Source: Nostoc sp. UHCC 0926
GTDB taxonomy: Bacteria; Cyanobacteriota; Cyanobacteriia; Cyanobacteriales; Nostocaceae
Direction: 5' to 3'
NCBI RefSeq assembly: GCF_028623165.1
Contig: NZ_CP117772.1
Location: 682,001-746,000 of the forward strand
Length of the DNA stretch: 64,000 bases
Of the stretch, positions 1-7,949 are shown in pieces. Position numbers and translations under genes: made by a program. The notes under the pieces were generated by a model. It saw only the letters and a program-made list of their open reading frames with translations. It did not search any database and was not told the origin of the DNA. Numbering within the stretch: position 1 is the first letter of the stretch; each line of letters begins with the position of its first letter.

Positions 1-172
1 GGTACGGCGCTGCTCAGTGACCGCCAACTCTTGGAGACGCTCCGCGTAGCTTGCTTCCACGAAGTGGTACGGCATCAATTAACATTTAAAATACTGCTGT
101 GGTCAATCACGACCAGATAGCCTTAGAGAAAAACTTAGATTTAACATTTTTCTAGCTCACTCCTGACACAGT

Positions 173-206
173 GACTTTAGTCATGGTCAGACTCATGACT
201 AAAGTC
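173..206. repeat. Perfect 13-bp inverted repeat upstream of small secreted protein gene
   Basis: GACTTTAGTCATG (173-185) and its exact reverse complement (194-206) are separated by 8 bases. It lies about 115 bp upstream of the 322 gene and has no T-run, so an operator or mRNA hairpin is more likely than a terminator. The rest of 1-321 holds short GC-rich dispersed-repeat sequence at about 30-80 and no convincing gene. Confidence 0.6.
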
Positions 207-321
207 AGAGGTGGTTTTGCAAAGAGGTAAATATGATTGTGACATCAAGCATCGGTATTAAGAGATGTTGAAAAAATCTTAATTTCTCGCTTGCTTACTA
301 AAATTATTTGAGGATATTTGC

Positions 322-618
322 ATGAAACGTTTTGCTTATGCTGCTCTGTGCGCTGCTGTAATTTTTTTGCCGACAGTAGCTTCGGCTCAAGAAGTCTATC
401 ATCGGGAAGTACATCAGCAACATCGGATTACTCAAGGTGTTGAAAATGGCAGTATTAACAAACGTGAATATCGTTCATTGGAACGGAAAGAAGCATCTTT
501 AAATGCGGCTCGGAGACATGACTTGAGAAATGGACGTTTAACTAGTCGGGAACGGCAACAACTCAACCGCCGAGAAAACTCCATTTCCCATTCTATTTAT
601 CACGATAAGCATAACTAA
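322..618 (+). CDS. Small secreted/periplasmic basic protein, unknown function
   Basis: A 98-residue protein. It opens with a clear signal peptide (MKRF, hydrophobic core, cleavage near VASA-QE at about residue 22). The mature part is charged, rich in Arg, Glu, Asn and His, and contains RxxLxRKE and RQQLNRRE repeats that suggest a short helical hairpin. It is probably exported to the periplasm. I do not recognise a named domain. A purine-rich GAGGATATTTG stretch precedes the ATG and a terminator-like hairpin follows at about 750, so it looks like a single-gene unit. It is one of few intact genes in this degraded part of the window. Confidence 0.75.
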   Translation: MKRFAYAALCAAVIFLPTVASAQEVYHREVHQQHRITQGVENGSINKREYRSLERKEASLNAARRHDLRNGRLTSRERQQLNRRENSISHSIYHDKHN

Positions 619-748
619 GGATTTCTTGAACAGAAAATAGTTAATAACACCCTCAATCTACTATTCTTCAGTCAATAGCCTAAAAACAAGACATAAAGAT
701 TGATCTAAGCAATTTGAGACTCTTGATTTGGGAGTTGATTTGGAATAA

Positions 749-790
749 GACTCGTCCGAAATCTAATTTGGGACGAGTTTTATTTTTTCA
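749..790 (+). terminator. Rho-independent terminator after the small secreted protein gene
   Basis: The arms ACTCGTCC (750-757) and GGACGAGT (771-778) flank a 13-base loop and are followed by a T-rich run (TTTTATTTTTT). It lies 130 bp past the stop codon at 618. Confidence 0.75.
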
Positions 791-879
791 GACTGAGGGA
801 TGAAATAAGCAGTGATTACGAAAGTTACGCGCTCTTTACTGAACTTGTTGTTCGCATAGCGTCTGTCTGCGACACGCTG

Positions 880-1140
880 CGCGAACGTAGAGAAGTGCGG
901 TAAACTACGCTCCCCAGGACAAGAGAACTAAATTTCCCTTTGGTGGTAGACTTTGTAAAGGTTAACGTTTCTCCTTTGAAGTCGGTCGCGTCTGGAGCTT
1001 GAGGGCTTGACTGACGCGGCAACCAGTAAAAAGACAGATGGCAACCAAAGCGCTTACGCCTACGACGGGCGCTTCAGCCATCGCGCTGCTTGGTGAACTC
1101 GTCGCTCCCCAAATCTTGCGTTCTGTCCGCAAGGCTCAGT
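880..1140 (-). pseudogene. Tyrosine recombinase (phage integrase) fragment, frameshifted
   Basis: On the minus strand one frame reads ALVAICLFTGCRVSQALKL, the canonical core around the first catalytic arginine of tyrosine recombinases (TGCRxSEAL). After a frameshift another frame reads DFKGETLTFTKSTTKGKF, which matches the next strand segment of the same family. Upstream of the core, at about 1050-1080, sits a GC-rich insert (TTACGCCTACG) resembling the 27-bp dispersed repeat seen elsewhere in the window. The gene is truncated at both ends and cannot encode an active recombinase. A second fragment of the same family lies at 11578-11756. It suggests a past integrative element. Confidence 0.65.
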
Positions 1141-1179
1141 TATATCTACTTTTGTAAACTTTATGGTGGAGGATAAAGA

Positions 1180-1446
1180 ATGAATAAAAAATCATTGTTT
1201 TCAGGAATTGCTCTAGCAACAGCAGTTCTTCATTCTCTACACAGCCCACAGAATTTTGCTTTACTACGTCGCATTGCACTCAATGCCTTAGAACGAGAAA
1301 CATCTTTTCGTCGCAGTATTCGCCAAAAATCACGGCGAGCCGCGATGAACGATCAGTATATGATTTCTGTGTTGGCCGCTGCTGTCTCAAACTCTAATTC
1401 CGTACTATTATCCACCTGTCAATAGGGTTTGAGATGCGCTAACCCT
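1180..1446 (+). pseudogene. ISAs1-family transposase C-terminal remnant with IS right end
   Basis: Residues from about 22 on (SPQNFALLRRIALNALERE ... RRAAMNDQYMISVLAAA) resemble the C-terminus of ISAs1-family DDE transposases. The first 20 residues (MNKKSLFSGIALATAVLHS) look like an unrelated signal-peptide start fused to it by deletion. The stop is followed directly by TTTGAGATGCGCTAACCCTG, also present as a solo copy near 49067 and in a variant near 59855, which I take as the IS terminal repeat. Only the last quarter of the element remains. Confidence 0.6.
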
Positions 1447-1577
1447 GGCGTGTAAACAAGCTTTTGATTGCACACCCACCGCCAGCGATCGCGGATCGTG
1501 AAACACTTCAGGTAGTCTTTTTCCTGGCCAAATATCTTGGCGAAAACTACTGGCAAACTCCCGCAGCAAAGTAGATG
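1447..1577 (-). pseudogene. Phospholipase D-like (DrmC-type) protein fragment
   Basis: In one minus-strand frame the DNA reads REFASSFRQDIWPGK, then LPEVFHDPRSLAVGVQSKA and CLHA. This resembles the stretch before the HxK motif of PLD-superfamily proteins such as DrmC of DISARM defence loci (YDPRSL...LHAKC). It is cut exactly at LHA by the ISAs1 end at 1446. The identification rests on a short stretch, so it is tentative; if right, it is a relic of a phage-defence locus. Confidence 0.35.
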
Positions 1578-1628
1578 TTGGTATGCAATACCTAGTTTAT
1601 CCAGTAGTCGAGCAGCATTAGTTTTCAT
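1578..1628 (-). pseudogene. YbaK/EbsC Cys-tRNA(Pro) deacylase N-terminal stub
   Basis: The first 17 residues from the ATG at 1628, MKTNAARLLDKLGIAYQ, match the conserved start of the YbaK family (MKTNAxRLLDxLGIxYE), which deacylates mischarged Cys-tRNA(Pro). The family signature then stops and unrelated sequence (the PLD-like fragment) follows. Intact members are about 155-160 residues, so only a stub is left. Confidence 0.5.
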
Positions 1629-1633
1629 TGCTC

Positions 1634-2032
1634 TTATTCCCAATCTTCAATCACCAGTCCACTAACGCGACTAAATTCTCTTGTGTTGTGCGTGACTAGC
1701 GTCAAGTTATTCACTAGCGCGATCGCTGCAATCTGTAAATCATTTAGCCCAATTGGTGTACCAAGTATCCCTAACTCTGCCCGAATTGTGCCAAAAATCC
1801 GAGATGCCCGATCATCAAAAGGCAAAGATACAAAATTATTTAAGAATGCTTCTTGTAATGTTAAAGTACGTGTGGGATTATTACTTCGCATTGCACCATA
1901 GAATAGTTCGGCTTTTACTACCGAACAAACAACAATATCTGCTGGTGATAGCGATTCTAACCTCTGCCTCACAGCAGACATAGGACGATTCAGATAAACA
2001 ATACAAGCATTGGTATCTAACAAAAATCTCAC
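1634..2032 (-). CDS. vapC: PIN-domain ribonuclease toxin, VapC family
   Basis: A 132-residue single-domain PIN protein, the normal length for VapC toxins, which cleave tRNA or rRNA in the cytoplasm using Mg2+. The acidic active-site residues are visible: Asp6 in LLDTNAC, Glu42 in KAELFYGA and Asp98 in NDLQIAA. The C-terminal Asn/Asp-rich motif reads THNTREF. The start overlaps the stop of the upstream antitoxin gene by 4 bases, the usual translational coupling of antitoxin-first pairs. With its antitoxin it would act as a plasmid-stabilising addiction module. The domain appears intact. Confidence 0.88.
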   Translation of the reverse strand: MRFLLDTNACIVYLNRPMSAVRQRLESLSPADIVVCSVVKAELFYGAMRSNNPTRTLTLQEAFLNNFVSLPFDDRASRIFGTIRAELGILGTPIGLNDLQIAAIALVNNLTLVTHNTREFSRVSGLVIEDWE

Positions 2033-2283
2033 TCTAATGGCTCCCTAGTGTCATACTCACCTTGGGGATATCTTTGAATTGGGTCATCTGCTAATGATCC
2101 AGCTGTTTGTTCAAAAAATCCGGCTGGCCATCCTAATTCTTCGGGTGTTTTCGGGGGGACTGATGGCTCTAGCTGTTGATATATTACTGTTACTTCTATT
2201 TCTTTGTCTGTTATCCCCGTGGGGATACTAAGGTGTAAAATGCCGTCAGCCCCAACATGAGAACATAACTTAATACTTTGCAT
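2029..2283 (-). CDS. vapB: VapB-like antitoxin
   Basis: An 84-residue protein immediately upstream of, and overlapping by 4 bases, the PIN toxin gene. The N-terminus (CSHVGADGILHLSIPTGI) has the beta-strand pattern of short AbrB/DUF104-like antitoxins. The C-terminus contains TPEELGWPAGFFEQTAGS, a segment common in cyanobacterial antitoxins of this type, where it probably wraps the toxin active site. Its assignment rests mainly on position, size and that C-terminal segment. It likely also represses the operon through its N-terminal domain. Confidence 0.75.
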   Translation of the reverse strand: MQSIKLCSHVGADGILHLSIPTGITDKEIEVTVIYQQLEPSVPPKTPEELGWPAGFFEQTAGSLADDPIQRYPQGEYDTREPLE

Positions 2284-2307
2284 TACTGTTTTCTCCTATT
2301 CCTTGGT

Positions 2308-2625
2308 TTATCGAGAATTGGGTAGTACCTCATCTATGATGCCGTATTCTTTCTCAATCAAACCCAACAGCTTCTCCTCCAGAGGAGTCAAATACGGTCG
2401 CTTCAGTTCCCCCAAGTACTTCAGCACAGCACAGGCAGCAAGCATCTTCCAAGTTCTCGTTTTCCTGTAGCCTACTGATGCGAACGCAAATCACCTGCAT
2501 CTGCTCACACTCGGCAGGCAGGTAATTGTAAGATTTGAGGTGCTGCAACCCAACTGTGTGTTTGCCATGCCAAAATCTCACAGTGAAACTGAAATCATTC
2601 ACTGGACTGAGTATTTCAAACCTGA
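2308..2625 (-). pseudogene. C-terminal fragment of cyanobacterial plasmid protein family A (copy 1), frameshifted
   Basis: The read-through VNDFSFTVRFWHGKHTVGLQ then HLKSYNYLPAECEQMQVIC matches the C-terminal half of the longer copy at 4441-5160. After a frameshift near 2455 the matching frame continues with GELKRPYLTPLEEKLLGLIE and stops at 2308. About 100 residues of a roughly 300-residue family remain. The function of the family is unknown to me. This is the first of at least four fragments of it in the window. Confidence 0.6.
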
Positions 2626-2668
2626 ATGATATCTTAATGACGCACCAGAATAATCAAATTAATTGCAT

Positions 2669-3052
2669 CTACCAAAAATTCTTTTCAATAGGATCTGAAC
2701 CAATCAGAAAATCAAAATTACCTTCACCCCTACTTATCTTCAATGTTTCCATAATTTTTTTCGGGTTATCATGGGGGCCATTGACATAAAATGGTTTCCC
2801 ATCACGACCACATTCAATACGTATACTCCCATCCCATTCTCCGATGTGCGAACACGATTTAGAAAAGTCTTTGTGTGCTTGAAACCCTAAGTTGTCTGCA
2901 TATTCGCAAGCACTAAATATCATCCCTTGGGCAACTTCAAGGGAAACCTCTTGCGGTTTTCCAGGAAATGGCTCGAATAGTGATTCTGTAAATTCTTTAA
3001 ATTTTATCCTGTCTACTGTACGTGGTAGTATGGTATCTTTAAAGCCTAAGTA
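2669..3052 (-). pseudogene. 5'-truncated conserved cyanobacterial hypothetical protein
   Basis: The open frame reads about 125 residues without a proper start: GFKDTILPRTVDRIKFKEF, then SLFEPFPGKPQEVSLEVAQG, ACEYADNLGFQAHKDF, and later ECGRDGKPFYVNGPHDNP and GEGNFDFLIG. This motif order (YAxxLGFxPHKDF ... FGxDGKPFxxxGPxD ... GEGNFxF) is typical of a cyanobacterial family of unknown role. The N-terminal region is missing upstream of a stop at about 3053. Stretch 3053-3366 holds nothing I can identify. Confidence 0.5.
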
Positions 3053-3366
3053 CTATATATCTAAAAGGTAACTACAGACCGTGATTTGATTATATCGAGC
3101 AACTCTTGCAATCACTACCAATCCTAAACCGCGATCGATATCGTCATTGTTTTTTACAGGTAGGATTTTTGTCAGCAGATTTTTGATGCTGTATCAATTA
3201 TGTAGAGCGATTCTACAGCACTTATTTGACAACTGGCATAGCACAGGACACCAGAAGCGGAAAGTTTTATCTTATCCTTCGTACAACTTCTTTACTGCCC
3301 CGTTGCGTTGCTAACTCCATTGAAACTGGAACCCAAAAACATTGGATGCCAAATTGCCAAAATTGT

Positions 3367-3645
3367 TTAGGGTGTTATCTCTCTGCCATATTCAGACTCC
3401 AGTACATTCAACAACTTCTCCTCCACCGCAGTCAAATACGGTCGCTTTAATTTCCCCAACGACTGCAACAGACTTTTAACTGTCTCCTCCAGCGAATCTG
3501 AATATATTCGCGCAAGGCGATCGCTCAAGGATTGGATCTGTTGACACTCCTGGGGTAGGTAGTTGAAGGACTTCAGGTGTTGCAACCCAATGGTGTACTC
3601 GTCATCCCACATCTCCACGGTGCAACTGAAATCATCTAGAGCGGT
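3367..3645 (-). pseudogene. C-terminal fragment of plasmid protein family A (copy 2)
   Basis: It encodes FTALDDFSCTVEMWDDEYTI, GLQHLKSFNYLPQECQQIQS and GKLKRPYLTAVEEKLLNVLE, clearly homologous to the end of the 4441-5160 protein. The open frame starts abruptly at about 3645 and no start codon fits the family. It probably arose by duplication, since three related fragments lie in the same orientation within 3 kb. Confidence 0.6.
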
Positions 3646-3751
3646 AAAACTTGCTAGAGGTAGGTTGGAAGCATAGTATACTCGTTTGATATTTTCTAAG
3701 ACGCATACGTAATTAAGCCTTTAGTCTCACCTCTCCAGTTAGTTTTGCCGT

Positions 3752-3925
3752 TCTAGGAAATCATTAACTTGGCTGACAATCGCCCAACACCCACCCTTAC
3801 CTCTGAGTTTTGGGTCGCCCTCACTCCAAAATTCGTAGTGATAGTATGCCTGTTGGTAATCTCTGCCGTTCAATGGTTCGCCAATGAATACTACCGCTAC
3901 CTTCCCCCTTGTACCGTCGTATTTT
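3752..3925 (-). pseudogene. Mosaic fragment sharing the GKGGCWAIV motif with family A
   Basis: The minus strand reads TLVKYDGTRGKVAVVFIGEP, then LNGRDYQQAYYHYEFWSEGD and PKLRGKGGCWAIVSQVNDF before a stop. The second half matches the LRGKGGCWAIVTAVNDF segment of the 4441-5160 protein. The first half is not present in that copy and may be from a relative. It abuts copy 2 across about 100 bases of unrelated DNA, as if the two were once one gene. Confidence 0.45.
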
Positions 3926-4072
3926 ACTAGGGTTTACTGCAATGCTCAACAGCGATAATATCGATACAATTGCGTGATTGACAGCTTCAGCTTAACAATA
4001 GCGATTATAATTACCTGCCGCGTCAATTACTCAATTCGAGCGAGCGCATAGACATTTTTACTAGGAAACAAT

Positions 4073-4444
4073 ATGGCAGACCTTAGCGGTAATTGGTTAG
4101 GAACTTATTGGCAAGATGACATCCCTAGTCGCTTTGAAGCAACCTTTGTTCAGAGTGGAAATACTTTCAGTGGTTCCATTTTGGATGACAACTATTTAGG
4201 AGAAGCTCAGGTCCATGGCGAGGTAATTGGGCGCACTATCAGTTTTACTAAACGTTATTTAGTTACCTCACCTGTACCAGTTAGATATACAGGCATGGTT
4301 TCAGAAAATGAAGATTATATGCAAGGAGAGTGGAATATAGGTTTGCAGTATTCTGGTTTATGGGAAGCGCGACGCAGTGGAGAGAACCTGATTGTAGATT
4401 TACAAACTCGGCTTGAACAGCAAACTTTATTGACGAGGACTTAA
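4073..4444 (+). CDS. Conserved small beta-rich hypothetical protein
   Basis: A 123-residue protein starting MADLSGNWLGTYWQDDIPSR. It lacks a signal peptide. Alternating hydrophobic strands with repeated G-x-W elements (GNWLGTYW, GEWNIGLQYSGLWEARR) suggest a small beta-barrel, lipocalin-like fold, probably cytoplasmic. I do not know a function. Its 3' end converges with the minus-strand gene at 4441, overlapping by 4 bases. It appears intact, and no partner gene is evident. Confidence 0.65.
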   Translation: MADLSGNWLGTYWQDDIPSRFEATFVQSGNTFSGSILDDNYLGEAQVHGEVIGRTISFTKRYLVTSPVPVRYTGMVSENEDYMQGEWNIGLQYSGLWEARRSGENLIVDLQTRLEQQTLLTRT

Positions 4445-5160
4445 TCGCTGGCATAAATCCCTGCCTTACCCCAGGCTTCCTTATGTGTAATTTCCGACTC
4501 TAAGAGACTCAGCACTTTTTCTTCCAACGCCGTCAAATAAGCCCGATTCAGCTTTCCTAACGACTCCAAAAACTTCTGCACAGAATCTTCTAGTGAACTC
4601 GAATACACCCGATTGATGCGATCGCAAATCACCTGCATCTGCTCACACTCGGCAGGCAAGTAGTTGAAGGACTTCAGGTGCTGCAAAGCAACGGTGTACT
4701 CCCCATCCCACATTCTCACGGTGCAACTGAAGTCATTCACTGCGGTGACAATTGCCCAACAGCCACCTTTGCCCCTGAGTTCCGGGTTGTCCTTGACAAG
4801 GATTTGGCAGACTTCACCGATTTGGTAAGTATTGGGTACTTTCGTCCTTTCCATGATGCGCTGCACCACATCTTTAACGATTCTACCAGTTGGCACTTTA
4901 CCGCCAGCAAGTTCTACTGCTGTTTGCCACACCTCCCACTGTTCTTGAGGTTCTAGCTTTGTAATAGGTCGGACTTGCCCTTCACTAGTGGGCAAAATTT
5001 GTGATCCACTTGTTGTCAAATCTTCAGGCGGCGAATTTTGACAACAAATTGTTGTCAAATTTTCGTACACATCAGCTGCTGCAATTAAATAGTTCGATTT
5101 TTGACGGCTATGCCCAAACCGATCACGGCAATAATCCTCAAATGTTTTGTGCGTGGAGCG
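4441..5160 (-). pseudogene. Plasmid protein family A, longest copy, 5'-truncated
   Basis: The open frame contains RLYRSTHKTFEDYCRDRFGH, SNYLIAAADVYENLTT, LEPQEQWEVWQTAVELAGGK, VPTGRIVKDVVQRIMERTKV, LRGKGGCWAIVTAVNDF and the C-terminal GKLNRAYLTALEEKVLSLLE. From memory this is a recurrent cyanobacterial plasmid-borne family whose full-length members begin with a charged ERDRL-LERRVERAF helix. That start is absent: an in-frame stop lies at about 5163. Internal initiation at the GTG at 5070 would give 209 residues. The 5' break coincides with the 5' break of the divergent gene at 5147, so the two look joined by recombination. The missing N-terminal piece occurs at 48849-49012. Confidence 0.6.
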
Positions 5161-6305
5161 ATATAATCTTCAACAGCTGCAACTGAAATCTATTGCCCGT
5201 CTAAAGCAAATCTACAGCGAAATCGCCTGCACTATCGAAGTAAGCGACAAACGCTGTAAAGATTCTTGGATTACTGCGATCGCTGAATATCAAGCTAGCA
5301 AGATTCAGAAACTCTCTCCTGCTGCCCCCGACGAACAAGCCCTCGCCCAAGCCGAACTCGACAGCTACATCGCTGACCAAGCCCAAGCCGTAGCTCCCGA
5401 ACCACTGACAACCGTAGAAATCAACTTCTACCACCACGAGGTTTTCTGTGGCAAAGAACTGATAGCCTACATCGCATACGACCACGATGATTTAGTCACC
5501 CAACCGTGGCTGGTGATAGTCAACGGCAAAGAGCAATTCCGCGCTACCACCTCTAATAGATGTCAGCGCTTCATCGAATGGCATCTAAACAATTCGCAAT
5601 TCGCAAGTCGCAATTCGCAATTACATCCCATACCTGAAAGTGAAAAGCCTTACGCCTGTTATGATTCAATCACTAATTCTCTTGACAATTGCGAACTGCG
5701 AATTGCTCCAAGTTCCAACAATTCTGGAAATCTCGTTTTATGACCAAGAAGCCTTCGTAGGTGACAAACTCATAGCCAGCATTAGCTACGACCACGACAA
5801 CTACCAAAACCTATACTGGCGGGTACTGGTAAACAACATTGAGATTTTCCGCGACCTCTCAGCCGCCAGATGCCACAGCTACATCAAACAGCAGTACCAA
5901 CAAGGTACGCTACCAGTACAAGAGCAATTACCAGAGGAAGTTTGCACGACTGGTAATGAAATCATGGCGCGGATTTTCAACGAATGCGAGAAGTACGGGT
6001 TTGAAATCCTCGACGATGGGATTTACCACAACAACGTGAGACTGGGTGAAGTCGGATGCACTGATGGCAGCTGGTGGGTGATGCGTACTGGGGAATGTCA
6101 GCAAATGCCATGTGGATGTGCAGTGGAAGCAGTTTGGTGGCTGTCGATGGTGGACGTGCTACCCCATGCAGAAGTGGTTGACTGTGAAGAATTGCTAGAC
6201 CGACCCTTTGATGAGTTGACCCCTGATGAATGGCAACGGTTACGGGAGTATGAGCCAGTTGCAGAAAGTCGGGAGTTGGTAGCGACCTGTCACAGTAGCC
6301 CTTAA
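5147..6305 (+). pseudogene. Plasmid protein family B with duplicated domain, split by a short repeat element
   Basis: Two overlapping frames together make one protein. The first (5147-5743) has SIARLKQIYSEIACTIEVSD, a Glu/Ala-rich helix and a domain EINFYHHEVFCGKELIAYIA. The second (5640-6305) carries a second version of the domain, EISFYDQEAFVGDKLIASIS, then CTTGNEIMARIFNECEKYGF, LGEVGCTDGSWWVMR and LTPDEWQRLREYE. The family is a cyanobacterial plasmid protein of unknown role. The domain is repeated (tandem duplication), and a repeat element at about 5586-5716 shifts the reading frame between the copies. The original start is missing. A fragment of the same domain lies inverted at 15494. Confidence 0.55.
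5586..5716. repeat. Short inverted-repeat insertion (AATTCGCAATTCGCAA type)
   Basis: Tandem CAATTCGCAA/CAAGTCGCAATTCGCAATT sequence at 5590-5622 is complementary to CAATTGCGAACTGCGAATTG at 5686-5705. The arms enclose about 63 bases. It separates the two domain copies of the family B gene and causes the frame change, so it behaves as a small inserted palindromic element. Confidence 0.55.
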
Positions 6306-6503
6306 AAATTACGAGTAAAGCGCACATTGATATCCCTTCAGGGCTGAATAAATCCGCCTTTCCTGCAGCACATAATAAACCGATATAAGCGTGGGGAGAT
6401 GGTAACAGATATGAACCTTTTTAAGTGAACTTTGAATCTCTCAACGCTTGAATCATCAAATAACATTCTGATTCTAAATCTGCATAAACATAGGAGGTAA
6501 TAA

Positions 6504-7010
6504 ATGAATCCCAAATGGAGTGACGAAGAAATAGCAATCGTTGAAGAAATGGCTTGTCTCAACACTGTCAAACAAATAGCATATCGGCTGAAAAGAAGGG
6601 GATACATCCGCTCAACATCAGCTATTCAATACAAATTGCGCTTTTTAGGATACTCAGCACGTCCAATCCTTGATAACTACAACTGCTGCGAAATTGCCAG
6701 GGTTCTGCAACTCAATTCGGCTACTGTTTGGAGTAATGAAATACTCCACGCCACACAAAACCAAATCATCGCAACTGGAGAATTAGAAGTCATCACTGTG
6801 CAAAAGCCTGCTTTCGTTCTGGGCGAAAGAGTGATCCTCTGTTCTCACGATAAGGGAACAAAACAACGGCTAATTCTGGGAATTGCGCTGGTGCATAATT
6901 CTTGGTTTTACATCATTGAATTGATGTCGCCAACATTAACTCCACCACTGACTATATCCAATCGCTTCTCACTGGTTGGTGAAAAAAGTTTAGTGCGCGT
7001 GAATGCTTGA
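6504..7010 (+). CDS. Probable DNA-binding protein with two N-terminal HTH segments
   Basis: A 168-residue protein with a strong ribosome-binding site (TAGGAGGT at 6491-6498). Residues 1-50 (WSDEEIAIVEEMACLNTVKQ, IAYRLKRRGYIRSTSAIQYK) have a Myb/SANT-like helix-turn-helix pattern. Residues 60-75 (CCEIARVLQLNSATVWSNE) look like a second helix-turn-helix. The C-terminal half is beta-rich without known motifs. Its stop overlaps the region of the next gene, suggesting an operon. I infer a small regulator of the plasmid or phage type. Confidence 0.6.
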   Translation: MNPKWSDEEIAIVEEMACLNTVKQIAYRLKRRGYIRSTSAIQYKLRFLGYSARPILDNYNCCEIARVLQLNSATVWSNEILHATQNQIIATGELEVITVQKPAFVLGERVILCSHDKGTKQRLILGIALVHNSWFYIIELMSPTLTPPLTISNRFSLVGEKSLVRVNA

Positions 7011-7054
7011 TTCTCTTTAATCACACAACGAAAAATTATCACCCAACTAGAGTT

Positions 7055-7756
7055 ATGTCACAAATTGAAATCGCCGAAATCATAAAGCAAATATCTCAAG
7101 AGATTGAAGTAGACTCCAATGGTCATGGTAAAGCCAGTATCAAAGCCACTGCACGACTAGCTGGAGTTGATGACGAATCTATCAGAAAAGCTTTAAAATC
7201 AAGCGCCGACCTAGTACCCTCAAAATTAGCTAAAGAGCTTATGCTGCAAGGGTTTAAAGCTACCGACCTGAACGAATGGAGAACTAATGGTATCCCAGAT
7301 GTTGCGATCGCAATCATCTTAGAGTACTACGCTTACGAAGCTGGTAGATACTGTACCAAACAAGCCAGATTAGTATGCCGTTCATTCAACACCATCGGTA
7401 TTTGGGCATGGATTCAAGACAAATTGGGCTGGACTAAACCCGCCAATCCTTCCGAAACAGGAATGACTCAAATACAGTTACTCGCCGCTTTAGCACAACA
7501 ATTGGCAGAGCAAGAACAGCATTTACTCCAACAACAACAGCAACAGACCGAAATTTTGCACCGTCTCAAAGCGGTTGAAGTTGAACAGGATAGGGTAAAC
7601 ACCCCATGCGGCCATAAATATAGTGTTGTTGGTTTCGCTAATCTTCAAGGTTTAGAAATCTCGGTAAAAGAAGCGGGTACTAAAGGTAGAAAAGCAAGTG
7701 CATTGTGTCGAAAACAGGGAATAGAAATAGAACGCATTCCAATACTGTTCGGTTAA
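7055..7756 (+). CDS. Phage/plasmid-type hypothetical protein with C-terminal conserved domain
   Basis: The frame is open from 7007 (TTG), but the ATG at 7055 (MSQIEIAEIIKQI) is the more natural start, giving 233 residues. It has an N-terminal helical region with RLAGVDDESIRKALK, like an antirepressor or KilA-N-type DNA-binding start. A tyrosine-rich middle (LEYYAYEAGRYCTKQARLVC) and a Gln-rich coiled coil (about residues 150-175) follow. The C-terminal block is GHKYSVVGFANLQGLEISVK then AGTKGRKASALCRKQGIEIE. That block recurs in cyanobacterial prophage and plasmid proteins. It probably forms an operon with the 6504 gene. Precise function unknown. Confidence 0.55.
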   Translation: MSQIEIAEIIKQISQEIEVDSNGHGKASIKATARLAGVDDESIRKALKSSADLVPSKLAKELMLQGFKATDLNEWRTNGIPDVAIAIILEYYAYEAGRYCTKQARLVCRSFNTIGIWAWIQDKLGWTKPANPSETGMTQIQLLAALAQQLAEQEQHLLQQQQQQTEILHRLKAVEVEQDRVNTPCGHKYSVVGFANLQGLEISVKEAGTKGRKASALCRKQGIEIERIPILFG

Positions 7757-7788
7757 GGGGAAATAGGTGGTGGAGTCAAGGAGAATGA

Positions 7789-7811
7789 GTTCGCGTGTTG
7801 ATTACGAGAAC
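7789..7811 (-). repeat. 23-bp imperfect palindrome, copy 1
   Basis: It runs from GTTCGCGTG to TACGAGAAC and is the inverse orientation of two other copies at 8672-8694 and 9135-9157. The outer 8-10 bases of each arm are conserved while the centre varies. Confidence 0.55.
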
Positions 7812-7949
7812 AAAATAACTAAAGAGTTTGCCTATAGCTAAAGGCACTCTCAAAAAACTAAATTGTCAATTGATTAGAATATCTTTAAACTATTGAACTA
7901 TAAATTGATGATGAACAATTTAGTGTATCGAACAAATTGACAGATTTAA

